A DNA stretch of 64,000 nucleotides from Lysinibacillus timonensis (GTDB taxonomy: Bacteria; Bacillota; Bacilli; Bacillales_A; Planococcaceae). This document shows positions 1 to 8,340 of this stretch, piece after piece. The stretch spans positions 2,634,001 through 2,698,000 of the forward strand of contig NZ_LT985980.1 of NCBI RefSeq assembly GCF_900291985.1. The letters run 5' to 3'. Below the pieces are notes generated by a model. That model ran no database searches. It saw only the letters and a list, made by a program, of their open reading frames with translations, and was not told where the DNA came from. A program made the position numbers and the translations under genes. Numbering within the stretch: the first letter of the stretch is position 1; each line of letters starts with the position of its first letter.

Positions 1-16
1 TGGATACGATAATGTT

Positions 17-135
17 TTCTAGGGTTCCGCGAATAGTTCGGTCTGGTCCGAGAGAAAACGACAGAGCACGATCTTCATTGACAGTGAAGAATATAGTTGC
101 CTGTAACACGGAAGGACAAAAGCCTGGGAGATACA
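17..135 (+). ncRNA. Guanidine-I (ykkC-type) riboswitch
   Basis: The leader carries the conserved blocks of the guanidine-I aptamer in the right order: CTAGGGTTCCG at 19-29, GGTCTGGTCCGAGAG at 40-54 and ACGGAAGGACAAAAGCC at about 108-124. This class senses free guanidinium and turns on export or degradation genes. It lies directly upstream of two small multidrug resistance genes, the standard target. The aptamer 3' end overlaps the left arm of a terminator hairpin, so ligand binding would block termination. The motif match is strong by eye; the exact 5' boundary is uncertain because the window begins just before it. Confidence 0.93.
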
Positions 136-160
136 TTTTTTGTGTCTCTTTGGCTTTTTT
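121..160 (+). terminator. Riboswitch expression-platform terminator
   Basis: AGCC(T)GGGAGATACA pairs with TGTGTCTCTTTGGCT and is followed by six T residues at 155-160. The left arm shares bases with the aptamer's last conserved block, so guanidinium-bound aptamer and terminator exclude each other. Its position 25 bases before the first exporter start supports an ON switch. Confidence 0.88.
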
Positions 161-184
161 ATTTTGAAATTTGGAGGAATCAAT

Positions 185-526
185 ATGAATAAACATTGGG
201 TCAAAATATTACTTGCATCTTTTTTTGAAGTACTATGGGTGATTGGTCTTGCCCATGCACATGATAGTTGGACGTGGACGGGAACAGTACTAGCCATTAT
301 AATCTGTAATTACTTTTTAATTACTGCAACTCAAGAGCTGCCTACGGGAACGGCTTATGCTGTTTTTGTAGGATTAGGGACGGCTGGTGCGGTAATATCA
401 GAGATTCTTTTTTTCGGCGAGCCTGCTAATCTAGTAAAAATCTTATTAATTGCATTACTTCTAGTCGGAGTTATTGGGTTAAAGTTGGTAACGGATGAGG
501 AAGAGAAGAAGGAGGCTGAAGCATAA
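185..526 (+). CDS. gdnC: SMR guanidinium exporter subunit (YkkC/GdnC-like)
   Basis: This 113-residue protein is a four-helix small multidrug resistance transporter of the inner membrane that uses proton exchange to expel a cation. The essential membrane-embedded glutamate is Glu15 (LASFFEVLWVIG), and helix 3 carries the family signature PTGTAYAVFVGLGT. The ATG at 185 is chosen because GGAGGA lies 9 bases upstream; an in-frame earlier start would sit inside the terminator. A charged tail (EEEKKEAEA) follows helix 4. The next SMR gene overlaps by one base, so the two are co-translated and probably form a heteromeric pair like YkkCD. The guanidine riboswitch upstream sets the substrate as guanidinium; this is inference from context. 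Confidence 0.9.
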   Translation: MNKHWVKILLASFFEVLWVIGLAHAHDSWTWTGTVLAIIICNYFLITATQELPTGTAYAVFVGLGTAGAVISEILFFGEPANLVKILLIALLLVGVIGLKLVTDEEEKKEAEA

Positions 527-843
527 TGGCGTGGATTGCTTTAATTTTTGCGGGTCTGTTAGAAACTTTTGGTGTAGCGATGATGAATCAGCTTAGTGTT
601 AGCCGGAATTGGAAACCACTTGTATTATTACTACTTGGTTTCGGTTCTAGTTTATTTTTACTCGAGTACTCTATGAATACTATTCCAATGGGTACAGCCT
701 ATGCGATTTGGACTGGTATTGGGGTTGTTGGAGGAACAATTGTTGGGATGATGTTTTATGGGGAGTCTAGAAACTGGAAAAGGATTGTGTTTATTTTCTT
801 AATACTGGCTTCTGCAATCGGTTTAAAGGTTGTTAGTGGATAG
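526..843 (+). CDS. gdnD: SMR guanidinium exporter subunit (YkkD/GdnD-like)
   Basis: This is the second 105-residue SMR subunit, with four hydrophobic helices, the coupling glutamate at Glu13 (AGLLETFGVAMM) and the helix-3 signature PMGTAYAIWTGIG. Its ATG shares the last A of the preceding gene's TAA stop. The pair arrangement, with two slightly different SMR proteins in one transcript, is typical of obligate heterodimeric exporters. It shares the riboswitch of the operon. No clear terminator follows before the next gene. Confidence 0.9.
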   Translation: MAWIALIFAGLLETFGVAMMNQLSVSRNWKPLVLLLLGFGSSLFLLEYSMNTIPMGTAYAIWTGIGVVGGTIVGMMFYGESRNWKRIVFIFLILASAIGLKVVSG

Positions 844-914
844 TTTACCGAATAAATGTGAATAATGGTATCATGATTGTCATAATTACAGATTGTTAGA
901 GAGGGTTATATTTT

Positions 915-1490
915 ATGACGGAAAAACATCATTATTTCTTTGCAGTAAAGCTACCAAATGAAGTGAAAACCTTTCTAAGTCAATGGGTTCAGATGCATAA
1001 GGAGACATATCCATTTGCCAGATGGGTTCATCCTGAAGATTACCATATTACCTTAGCATTCTTGGGGTTTGCAAAAGAGGCTCAGTTGAATAAAGCGATT
1101 GATTCGATGGGTCCATTACTATCAGAAGATGTATCGTTTCCTTTGACATTAGATCAAATAGGTACATTCGGTGCTCCCAAAAGCCCCCGTATCTTTTGGG
1201 CAGGTGTAAAGGAATCGGATGAATTAAAACAAATACAGAAAAAGGTCTTTAATATGTGCTTGGAAACGGGCTTTGAATTAGACAAAAAACCGTTTAAACC
1301 TCATATTACAATGGCGAGGAAATGGAAAAGCGATCAACCTTTTGAAAAGGGAAATGTAACTGTACTGAAGACGAGTGAAGGGGATGATTTTATATTTAAT
1401 GTGAATGAAATTGTTCTTTATGAAACGCATTTAGACAAAACGCCTAAATATAATGAGTTTGCTCGCTTTCCGATTGTAGCTACAAATTAA
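915..1490 (+). CDS. thpR: RNA 2',3'-cyclic phosphodiesterase (LigT/ThpR family)
   Basis: This 191-residue cytosolic enzyme of the 2H phosphoesterase superfamily hydrolyses 2',3'-cyclic phosphate ends of RNA to 2'-phosphate; many bacterial members also show reversible 2'-5' RNA ligase activity. Both HxTx catalytic motifs are visible: HITL (in YHITLAFLG, about residue 43) and HITM (in PHITMARK, about residue 130). Length matches the family. The start has GAGGG about 9 bases upstream. It stands alone between the exporter pair and a long non-coding spacer. Confidence 0.9.
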   Translation: MTEKHHYFFAVKLPNEVKTFLSQWVQMHKETYPFARWVHPEDYHITLAFLGFAKEAQLNKAIDSMGPLLSEDVSFPLTLDQIGTFGAPKSPRIFWAGVKESDELKQIQKKVFNMCLETGFELDKKPFKPHITMARKWKSDQPFEKGNVTVLKTSEGDDFIFNVNEIVLYETHLDKTPKYNEFARFPIVATN

Positions 1491-1698
1491 CGGGGGTAGG
1501 GACAACACACACTAGTAACTTCCAGAATAATGATGAATTTGGTCAGAAACTAACTTAATCATAGAAAAAGCCGGGCTCATTTGTTAATGGTTTTCTTTGA
1601 AAGTGGAAAAATACTAAATTGCTTGGTAAATGTGGTGAGGATCCTATGTTTTTAAACTCCCAAATGGGTGGTCATTTTACTATGTGTGAAATATTTAA

Positions 1699-1880
1699 AC
1701 GGAAAAATTCCACTTATATTAAAAAATTTGTGTATTTTCTCGAAAATTAAGGGAGTTTTTCCGGTTATCCTAGCCATATCTATGGATTTTGCCCAATTTG
1801 GAGCGGTTAATCGGAATTTCTCCGGTTATATCCACTACTTTTACCCCTACTAGTTATATTAGCAGGAATTTTTCCGCTAA
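1699..1880. repeat. Cluster of short GGAATTTTTCCG-type repeats
   Basis: Four degenerate copies of a 12-16 base motif lie within 180 bases: CGGAAAAATTCC at 1699, GGAGTTTTTCCGGTTA near 1752, GGAATTTCTCCGGTTA near 1813 and AGGAATTTTTCCGCTAA at 1864. The last forms a near-perfect hairpin, TTAGC(A)GGAA/TTCCGCTAA, at 1859-1880. No open frame of credible length covers them. They look like a dispersed intergenic repeat family that has decayed; function unknown. Confidence 0.55.
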
Positions 1881-1919
1881 TTTTATTAAATTAATAGAAA
1901 AGGCGGGGCAAAACCCATC

Positions 1920-1974
1920 TCAAATTGGAAAGGTCGGTGGCATTTTTAAAAAAAGTGCTACCTTCCAAATTTTC
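1920..1974. repeat. Long imperfect inverted repeat
   Basis: CAAATTGGAAAGGT...GGTGGCATTTTT pairs with AAAAAGTGCTACCTTCCAAATTT, giving two arms of about 25 bases around a very small loop. There is no T-run placed to make it an ordinary terminator, and it is far from the nearest gene end. It may be a miniature mobile element remnant or part of the adjoining repeat cluster. Confidence 0.5.
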
Positions 1975-2139
1975 GCATTATAAATTGCAGTCAGTATTGT
2001 CCCAGACTCTTTTCGGTTATATCGAATATCCAATAGGGTGTTAGCACAAACTGGGCATGGATGAAATATAAGAAATCTTCTGTTAGTAGAATACTTTCCA
2101 TATTGATTCAGTATAATGAAATCAAAAGGAGGGGATTGT

Positions 2140-2277
2140 ATGAGAATGCCGGCATTGCCGCAGTCGAAAGAAGAAGTTAAAAAGCAAAAGGTCTCCATAT
2201 GGAAATCATTGCGCAATTCTCTAGTTAGAAAATTTTCTAAAAAGCAAAAATCCTTCCGTATCCCCCCAAGAGATTAA
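2140..2277 (+). CDS. Small basic protein of unknown function
   Basis: A 45-residue frame starts at ATG 2140 behind an excellent ribosome binding site (AAAAGGAGGGG at 2124-2134) and ends directly before a terminator hairpin. The product is rich in Lys and Arg (for example EEVKKQKVSIWKSLRNS and RKFSKKQKSF), strongly basic and without a membrane segment. Together the signal, frame and terminator argue for a real gene. It is not recognised; small RNA-associated or regulatory basic proteins are possible, but nothing in the sequence shows which. Confidence 0.55.
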   Translation: MRMPALPQSKEEVKKQKVSIWKSLRNSLVRKFSKKQKSFRIPPRD

Positions 2278-2314
2278 AGCTGTTCTTAAATAAAAAAATA
2301 ATGAACAGCTTTTT
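2278..2314 (+). terminator. Rho-independent terminator of the small basic gene
   Basis: AGCTGTTC and GAACAGCT form an 8-bp stem with an A-rich loop, followed by TTTT. It starts right at the stop codon of the 45-residue gene. Confidence 0.75.
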
Positions 2315-2395
2315 CTCAGGGGAGCAAACTTTCGGAGGTTTAGTACAAATACTCGTGAATTGTGGATTTTACTCCCAAACATTTCCCAATCATCA

Positions 2396-4654
2396 TTATG
2401 CGAGCAAGAAACTTTCCTCACTTAGGCCCACCAAGTATAACTCGTGCATTGCCCTTGTTAAAGCAACGTACAAAAGTTTTCGATCGATGGCTGTGTCGTA
2501 ATATGGAATAGAGTAGCTTACGACAATCACCGCATCAAATTCTAACCCCTTCGCTAAATGGCTGGGCAGTACAAGTAGTTTAGATTGCCCAAGTTCAGAA
2601 GTCTCAGTTAATAGCTCTGCTTCCACATCATTTTCATTTAGTATTTCTGAATAGTAAACTGCTTCATCTGATGTTTTGCAAATTAATGCGATAGAACGGT
2701 GGCCATTTTGTTTGATCGATTCATAAATCTCTCGAATTTGTTTGGCATCAAATTGTTGACTTTGAACGAAGGTCGGTTTGTTACCATGGCGTACAACGGG
2801 TTCGACTAAGGGTAAATCTTCTTCCATTTTAGATAGTATTTTGTTTGCAACTTCCATAATCTCAATTGTTGTACGATAACTTTTTTGCAATGTAAAATAG
2901 TTGGCACGAGGGAATAACTTAAGAACAGAATCCCACTCTGTAAGCGAACGATAACTATGAATTCCTTGAGCTAAATCGCCAACCATCGTAAACATATCTG
3001 TTTCTAATCCGGTCTTTAATGCAGCAAGCTGGAATAGGCTATAATCTTGAACCTCATCAATAAAGACAACTCGCATTTTCCATTCATCTTTGATGCCTTT
3101 AATTTTGGCATGTAAATAGAAAATGGCAGCTAGATCCTCTAATGCCCATTTTTCCTTCGAATGAGCCTTTAAAAATTGTTCTTGTTCTTCGTATGTCCAT
3201 TCCGGTGCAAGTTCTCTAATTAACATGCGATCAGTTAAAAGAGCCCGATAAAACGTCTTTATTTTAACTTTTTGAAAAGAGCGCATATAAGTTGAAACAG
3301 TCGATCGTATTTCAGATTTAATTTGTGGGATACGCATATCGCGTTCATCAATTAACTTGGTTACGTTACGTTTACGTTTTTCGGGATCACGGAATCCATT
3401 AAGAGCTTTACCAATTGCCTCTTCATAGCGGGCATTTAATGTCGATAAAACTGCTTTTGATTTTCTTTTTATTTCTGTTTGAATGACCTTCTTAATACGT
3501 TCTAAACGCTTCTCTATCGGCATATAGGAAAACTCAAATAAAAAGAGCTTTTTTAAGTGGCTCCCGCGAATAATTTTATATTTTTCGATATATACATCCT
3601 CTTCAAAAAGAGCCGCTAGTTTTTGTTCGTGTAATTTAATATATCGATCTAAAATTTCCTTGTATTGAAGGGAGCCTTTGATTTTTGGAATGTTAAATGA
3701 AGGGAGATCACCAGCACCTTCAATTAATTGTTCCAACTGCTCATTCGGATCTTGCAGTTTCAAATTAATGCCAGTTGCATTTTGCACATATTCGGCAAAT
3801 GTTGTTTGGCAAATGCGGTCAACACCAAGTTCCGGTAATACATCACCAATATATTCAATAAATAATTTGTTCGGTGCTAAAATCATTAACTGTTCAGGGT
3901 TAAAATGTTCTCCCATTGTATAGAGGAAGTAGGAAATTCGGTGTAAAGCGATCGTTGTTTTACCACTCCCTGCAGCACCTTGGACAAGGATAGGTTGACG
4001 TAGATGAGCACGAATAATTTCATTTTGTTCTTGTTGTATTGTTGCTACGATTTCAGTAAGACGAACGTCCGCTTTACCAGAGAGCGCCTCTTGTAGAAGC
4101 TCGTCATTTGTTGTTAGGTCAATATCTTGAAAGTTCAAGAGCTCTCCATTTTCAATTTTATATTGGCGTTTTGAGTAGAGATGACCTGAATATTCCTCAT
4201 CGCGTACACGATATGTGACATCTCCCAAGCGACCATCGTAATAAACGTTAGCAACAGGTGAACGCCAATCCACTATGATCGGTTCAAAGGTGTCGCTATG
4301 AATAAGTGATGTTTTTCCAATATATAAATGTTCCTCGGCTTCATTGGGGCGTTGGAAGCGAATTCGAGCAAAGTAAGGTTTCTGTTTAACTGCTTCTAAG
4401 CTTTCTTTTTGAGTCCTTGCAAGTTCAAAAAAGCGAGAATTAGTTAAAATGTTAATGAAGCTATCACTAGAGTCTAAATATTCTACGTTAGCCATTGATT
4501 CCTGAATTTTGGAGTTAGCAGATCGTAAGTCCTCCTGAGATTTTCTTAAAATATCTTCCATATATTTTTTGGTGTATGCTAATCTTTCTACTTCGTTTGT
4601 ATAGTCTGGATGAGAAGTAATTATTTCTTGAGCATTCGGTTTTGTCTCAGTCAT
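2396..4654 (-). CDS. helD: RNA polymerase recycling motor HelD (UvrD-like ATPase)
   Basis: This 752-residue superfamily 1 helicase-like protein matches HelD, which inserts into stalled or post-termination RNA polymerase and uses ATP to release it from nucleic acids. Visible parts are an N-terminal charged coiled coil (about residues 15-60), Walker A QGAAGSGKTT near residue 225, Walker B VVFIDEVQD near 530, the motif IV/V region LPSHLAKGLEFDAVIV near 700 and motif VI YVALTRAMHELYLVG near the C-terminus. Length is close to B. subtilis HelD. The ATG at 4654 has GGAGG about 9 bases upstream. It is monocistronic. No good terminator is seen just after its stop. Confidence 0.9.
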   Translation of the reverse strand: MTETKPNAQEIITSHPDYTNEVERLAYTKKYMEDILRKSQEDLRSANSKIQESMANVEYLDSSDSFINILTNSRFFELARTQKESLEAVKQKPYFARIRFQRPNEAEEHLYIGKTSLIHSDTFEPIIVDWRSPVANVYYDGRLGDVTYRVRDEEYSGHLYSKRQYKIENGELLNFQDIDLTTNDELLQEALSGKADVRLTEIVATIQQEQNEIIRAHLRQPILVQGAAGSGKTTIALHRISYFLYTMGEHFNPEQLMILAPNKLFIEYIGDVLPELGVDRICQTTFAEYVQNATGINLKLQDPNEQLEQLIEGAGDLPSFNIPKIKGSLQYKEILDRYIKLHEQKLAALFEEDVYIEKYKIIRGSHLKKLFLFEFSYMPIEKRLERIKKVIQTEIKRKSKAVLSTLNARYEEAIGKALNGFRDPEKRKRNVTKLIDERDMRIPQIKSEIRSTVSTYMRSFQKVKIKTFYRALLTDRMLIRELAPEWTYEEQEQFLKAHSKEKWALEDLAAIFYLHAKIKGIKDEWKMRVVFIDEVQDYSLFQLAALKTGLETDMFTMVGDLAQGIHSYRSLTEWDSVLKLFPRANYFTLQKSYRTTIEIMEVANKILSKMEEDLPLVEPVVRHGNKPTFVQSQQFDAKQIREIYESIKQNGHRSIALICKTSDEAVYYSEILNENDVEAELLTETSELGQSKLLVLPSHLAKGLEFDAVIVVSYSIPYYDTAIDRKLLYVALTRAMHELYLVGLSEESFLLA

Positions 4655-4737
4655 TTATGCAATCCTCCATACTATAGCTGGCTTTGTAAATTTATCATTT
4701 GCTTAATAATAGTTTATCTGATATTAGGCGAAATCAA

Positions 4738-4790
4738 AAATAAAAAAACCCCCGATTTCATCACAGATTGCTGTGTAAATCGAGAGTGTT
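4738..4790 (-). terminator. Terminator of the LysM-CAP gene
   Basis: Read on the minus strand, CTCGATTTACACAG pairs with CTGTGATGAAATCGGGGG around a CAAT loop and is followed by seven T residues. It lies 65 bases past the stop of the LysM-CAP gene. Confidence 0.8.
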
Positions 4791-4854
4791 ATTTTTGAAG
4801 CGTTGCTAGATGTTTAGGTTAAATATCTTAATTAGTTGATGCTACAATATAAAC

Positions 4855-5454
4855 TTATTTCTTAATAAACATCTGTGTCCAATAGTTACCATCCGCATCA
4901 TACCCAACCCCGATTTCAGTATAAGTACCGTTCAAAATATTTGCGCGGTGTCCACTACTGTTCATCCATGACTTTACAACTTCTGCTGCTGTTCGTTGAC
5001 CTTTAGCAATATTTTCTGCTGCCGCACTAGAACTAATACCGAAGTTTTCTATCATTTTAAATGGGGTACCATAAGTCGGTGATGTATGAGAGAAATAATT
5101 TAAATCACTCATATCTTGTGATTTGTACCGAGCTACTCGCGATAATTCCCAGTTTTGTTTTAAAGGAGGTAAACCGTTTTTAGCTCGCTCTTGATTGGTT
5201 AAAGCAATGACTTCATTTTCGATAGCCTTAATGTTATCGATATTTGGAATTTTAATCTTCTGACCAGGATAAATTAAATTATGATTTGGTAAAGGGTTAG
5301 CATCCAGGATGTTTTGGAAACCAATTTGATACCTAACTGCAATTTTCCAAAGGGTATCCCCTTTTTGAACAACATATTCATCGTATCCTTGTGCGAATGT
5401 AACTGCTGGAAAACTTAATAGTACGACAACTGCTATCAATAATTTTTTTATCAA
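4855..5454 (-). CDS. Secreted LysM-CAP domain protein
   Basis: This 199-residue exported protein has a signal peptide (cleavage likely after TFAQ, about residue 22), one LysM peptidoglycan-binding domain (YVVQKGDTLWKIAVRY to YPGQKIKIP, about residues 28-70) and a CAP/SCP domain (about 77-197) with the marks LTNQERAKNGL, HTSP, AENIAKG and SGHRANIL. The layout resembles YkwD and the SafA/CwlS-type wall proteins of spore formers. The CAP role in bacteria is unsettled. Start is TTG 5454, with AGGTG about 8 bases upstream; no ATG fits the signal peptide. It has its own terminator and no operon partner. Confidence 0.88.
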   Translation of the reverse strand: MIKKLLIAVVVLLSFPAVTFAQGYDEYVVQKGDTLWKIAVRYQIGFQNILDANPLPNHNLIYPGQKIKIPNIDNIKAIENEVIALTNQERAKNGLPPLKQNWELSRVARYKSQDMSDLNYFSHTSPTYGTPFKMIENFGISSSAAAENIAKGQRTAAEVVKSWMNSSGHRANILNGTYTEIGVGYDADGNYWTQMFIKK

Positions 5455-5554
5455 TGTTATTCACCTACCTTAATCATAAGGTGAGTTAATTTAGTTGAGT
5501 TTATTCTGATTTGATTATGGAAAATACATGTAAATTATCTTTGCGAGGTAAGAT

Positions 5555-6646
5555 CTATTCAACACTAAACATTATGGCGATATAAATCGAAGCTACCAAA
5601 CAAAGGCTAATATAAAAAGAAACAATCGCTGGTACTCTTCGAAGAAATGAAAATGTAATTAAAGCAAGGAAAAGTATAGCTAAAAGTAAGAACAGAATAC
5701 TGTTAGGATTAGCATAAAGATGTATACTCATTGAAGGGTGAAATTCTCCTTGGTATATAGAGGTAAACAATGATGAAACGCTTTCGCTTGAGATTTCAGT
5801 CTCCCTTGGTGGCGATTGTTGACCAATAGAAGCCGTTATTGCAAAAATAAGTAGTATGATTATACTCTCCACTTTTGCCCAAGGTTTAGGATCAAAACTG
5901 ACCTCATTTTTTAGCTTCTTACGCACAAATATACTGTTAATAAAAGCATAAATAATTAAAGGAATAATGAATATATGCTTTAACAATAAGAATTGACCAT
6001 AGGGAATCATCCATGAATTAGGGTAGTCTCTAAACTCAACCATAAAGCTCATTAAAACGAAACCGGTTAACATCGTAATGAAAAAACAACAGATTGCAAG
6101 AGGTGAAAACCATTTTAAGAAGGCCAACCATTTGGCAGAATCCTTTGAAAACCAACTAACAACATATAGTGTACCAACCCAAACGCTTACAGCTAATAGA
6201 TGCATTGTATCATTAAGAAATCCCCATAATCGGTCAATTGAGCCTGCATGACTTGACCAACCTAATGATAAGATAACTAAAAACATTATGAATGCACCTG
6301 CATAACCATATCGCTTTTTCTCTCCAATATCGTAGAGTATGACAAAAATGAGTAAGATGGTAGATGCAAATACTGTTACCATCCACGATTTTCCTAATTC
6401 ATAAGTGAGTAAAACAGCTTGGAATGATTGAATTAGTCCCATTCTAGGTGATAAAACTTGGATGATTTGAAGGACCGGAAGAAATGAAAAGATTATGATA
6501 CCACTTATCACTACCGGTAAAATAATCTTAGAAACATGTATGCTCGGCCGCAGATTAATCGGAACAATAGAAACAATAAACATCCCCATACAAATAGAAA
6601 CAGAAAGGTACAATAATGCCTGGCTAATTATGATAAATACAAACAT
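5555..6646 (-). CDS. copD: CopD-family copper transport membrane protein
   Basis: This 363-residue protein has eight or more membrane helices and matches the CopD superfamily, thought to move copper across the membrane in partnership with CopC. Characteristic stretches are the helix containing WSSHAGSIDRLWGFLNDTMHLLAVSVWVG (written here only as a landmark around residues 130-160), with membrane histidines His133 and His148 placed as in CopD/YcnJ. It begins 8 bases after the CopC gene stop, so they form an operon. In Bacillus the equivalent YcnJ fuses both domains; here they are split. The start codon lacks a strong ribosome binding site, suggesting translational coupling. Confidence 0.82.
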   Translation of the reverse strand: MFVFIIISQALLYLSVSICMGMFIVSIVPINLRPSIHVSKIILPVVISGIIIFSFLPVLQIIQVLSPRMGLIQSFQAVLLTYELGKSWMVTVFASTILLIFVILYDIGEKKRYGYAGAFIMFLVILSLGWSSHAGSIDRLWGFLNDTMHLLAVSVWVGTLYVVSWFSKDSAKWLAFLKWFSPLAICCFFITMLTGFVLMSFMVEFRDYPNSWMIPYGQFLLLKHIFIIPLIIYAFINSIFVRKKLKNEVSFDPKPWAKVESIIILLIFAITASIGQQSPPRETEISSESVSSLFTSIYQGEFHPSMSIHLYANPNSILFLLLAILFLALITFSFLRRVPAIVSFYISLCLVASIYIAIMFSVE

Positions 6647-6654
6647 GTTCTATA

Positions 6655-7275
6655 TTATTTCTTTCTACGATTTAAAAAGAGGAAACCAACAATAACAACG
6701 ACAATTAATACCCCAATGAGAATTGGTGTTAAATTTGAGCTAGCTTCTTCCTGTTCAGATTCCAATTCATTTGTTTGATTTGCTGTGTTTGGTTCATTGT
6801 TGTTTGTTTCTGTCTGAGTCTCTGTAATAGTTTTGTTTTGTTCTTCAACCCCTGTCTCTTCTTCAACTGTAGTTGGTTCTTCAACTTCTGTTTCTGCATT
6901 TTCAACAGTTGTCTCATCGGTTGGGATATCTACAGTAAAGTTGAAACTTTCTTCTATTAAATGTCCATCTGCGCCAATAATGCTCCAGTTCACAGTATAG
7001 GTACTACTTTCTAATGAATTTGGAATCTCTCCAATTAATTGATTATTGTTAACTGTAATATTTTCAACCGTCACGTTTTGGCCATTAACATCTTCAACTG
7101 TAAATGTACTTCCTTGCTCAATTTTTGTTTCAAACGTTAAAGTAATCTGTTCTAATGGTTCTGTTACAACTTCGCCATTTTCCGGTGAGGAACTTTGAAT
7201 CCCCGTATGAGCCAAGGCCACACTTATAAATGAATAGAAAAGAATAAATGATAAAACTGATATTTTCTTATACAC
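6655..7275 (-). CDS. copC: Membrane-anchored CopC-domain protein
   Basis: This exported copper-binding protein has 206 residues when begun at GTG 7275. That start is preferred because GGAGGT lies 7 bases upstream; the earlier TTG overlaps the ribosome binding site itself. The signal peptide ends ...SVALA, leaving a mature protein that begins His-Thr-Gly, the N-terminal histidine used for Cu(II) in CopC. The CopC beta-sandwich spans about residues 23-118 with a second ligand candidate in ADGH. A 60-residue linker rich in Glu, Thr and Asn follows, then a C-terminal helix and the basic end NRRKK, fixing it to the outer face of the membrane. It is co-transcribed with copD. Confidence 0.85.
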   Translation of the reverse strand: MYKKISVLSFILFYSFISVALAHTGIQSSSPENGEVVTEPLEQITLTFETKIEQGSTFTVEDVNGQNVTVENITVNNNQLIGEIPNSLESSTYTVNWSIIGADGHLIEESFNFTVDIPTDETTVENAETEVEEPTTVEEETGVEEQNKTITETQTETNNNEPNTANQTNELESEQEEASSNLTPILIGVLIVVVIVGFLFLNRRKK

Positions 7276-7538
7276 GCCAGGAACCTCCAAATTGAAATTT
7301 TAGAAAATTTATGGAAATATAGTTAAATATAGGATTATGCAAAACGATAACTTATATACAATTTCTAATTCCATTTAACTAAATTTTTAAGTATCTTAAA
7401 GTTTTGACATAAGGGGCTATTGGAAGCAATGGGTTATTAATCACGGCACAAGAAGAATTAATAAGAAATGTAGTAGCAAGTTAAAGAGTTAGTATATAAG
7501 TTGTTCTGAAAAAGGGGAGTAATGAAGAAAAGAGGGTC

Positions 7539-8219
7539 ATGCGTAAAATGCAAGAAGTGGATCGTACATTTATCAATTATCTAAATTACGGCTTTGTAAT
7601 GGGCCATTTCGTGCTTTACGTACTATATGCTCCAATAATAAGTTTAATTGTTTATTCTCTTGTACTCTTTATCATCTTGACAGTTATATATTTCATACAA
7701 TTTATAATTGGCTGGAGAGTATGGAAAAATGGTTTAGAGATAGATCTCCAAAATCGGTTGATGGGGTTCTTTACAATATTTAATTTCGGATTTTATTCGG
7801 TTATGCCATTACTATCTCTTACATTCGGAAGCATATTCTTTTGGATTTCATTATCCATTTATTTAATACTTTTAGGATTTCTATTTGTTAAAACAAAAAC
7901 GGTTGCAGAAGGCATTCATGATCCGAAAGAATCTAAGATTGGAAAAGCTTTTATTATTGGGGCTATTTTAATCGTATTTATTGCGATTCCTGCTAGATAT
8001 AATGTTCCTGAAGGTATTGTGATGTCATTACTGAACCACAATCAGAAAGAATTTTACGTTTTTACTGCGTTATATTTACTAGGACTTTTAATTACGTTTG
8101 TTTTACCGGTTTTCTTTTACCCTGTACAACATAAATTAGAGGAACCTCCAAAGGGGCGCAGGAAATTATCAAGGGCTAAGAGAAAAGCTCTCAAAGAAAA
8201 AAGAAGAAAACAAATTTAA
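7539..8219 (+). CDS. Multi-pass membrane protein of unknown function
   Basis: This 226-residue protein has about six hydrophobic segments (roughly residues 20-45, 45-60, 75-95, 98-118, 138-155 and 178-200) and a strongly basic cytoplasmic tail (KGRRKLSRAKRKALKEKRRK). I do not recognise the family. ATG 7539 is used, although the second ATG at 7548 has better spacing from AGAGGG. It stands alone between copC, which is divergent, and a bidirectional terminator. Nothing in the context suggests a substrate. Confidence 0.7.
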   Translation: MRKMQEVDRTFINYLNYGFVMGHFVLYVLYAPIISLIVYSLVLFIILTVIYFIQFIIGWRVWKNGLEIDLQNRLMGFFTIFNFGFYSVMPLLSLTFGSIFFWISLSIYLILLGFLFVKTKTVAEGIHDPKESKIGKAFIIGAILIVFIAIPARYNVPEGIVMSLLNHNQKEFYVFTALYLLGLLITFVLPVFFYPVQHKLEEPPKGRRKLSRAKRKALKEKRRKQI

Positions 8220-8287
8220 AATAAAATTTGGCTGGCGCTTACTTGCAATTGAAGGCATTGAGTACTTAATTATAGATTAATATGTAG

Positions 8288-8340
8288 AAAAGGCAGTGTT
8301 ATTCGATTTATATCAAATAAAATCTGCCTTTTGTTATTTT
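8288..8340. terminator. Bidirectional terminator
   Basis: AAAAGGCAG and CTGCCTTTT pair around an AT-rich loop, with T-rich runs on both sides. It separates two convergent membrane-protein genes and can serve both. Confidence 0.75.

Larger units (their letters stand above)
1491..2139. other. Non-coding spacer after thpR
   Basis: About 650 bases without a credible gene. Short open frames here lack ribosome binding sites and have no recognisable protein character. The stretch holds the GGAATTTTTCCG repeats and the long inverted repeat annotated separately; nothing else is seen. Confidence 0.6.

Noticed and set aside
1668-1983. Two overlapping frames of about 60 codons in the repeat-rich spacer
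   Set aside because: They run through the GGAATTTTTCCG repeats, lack ribosome binding sites and look like translated repeat DNA.
6729-6917. 62-codon frame within copC on the same strand
   Set aside because: It is an out-of-frame reading of the Glu/Thr-rich linker and gives a Lys/Gln repeat artefact.
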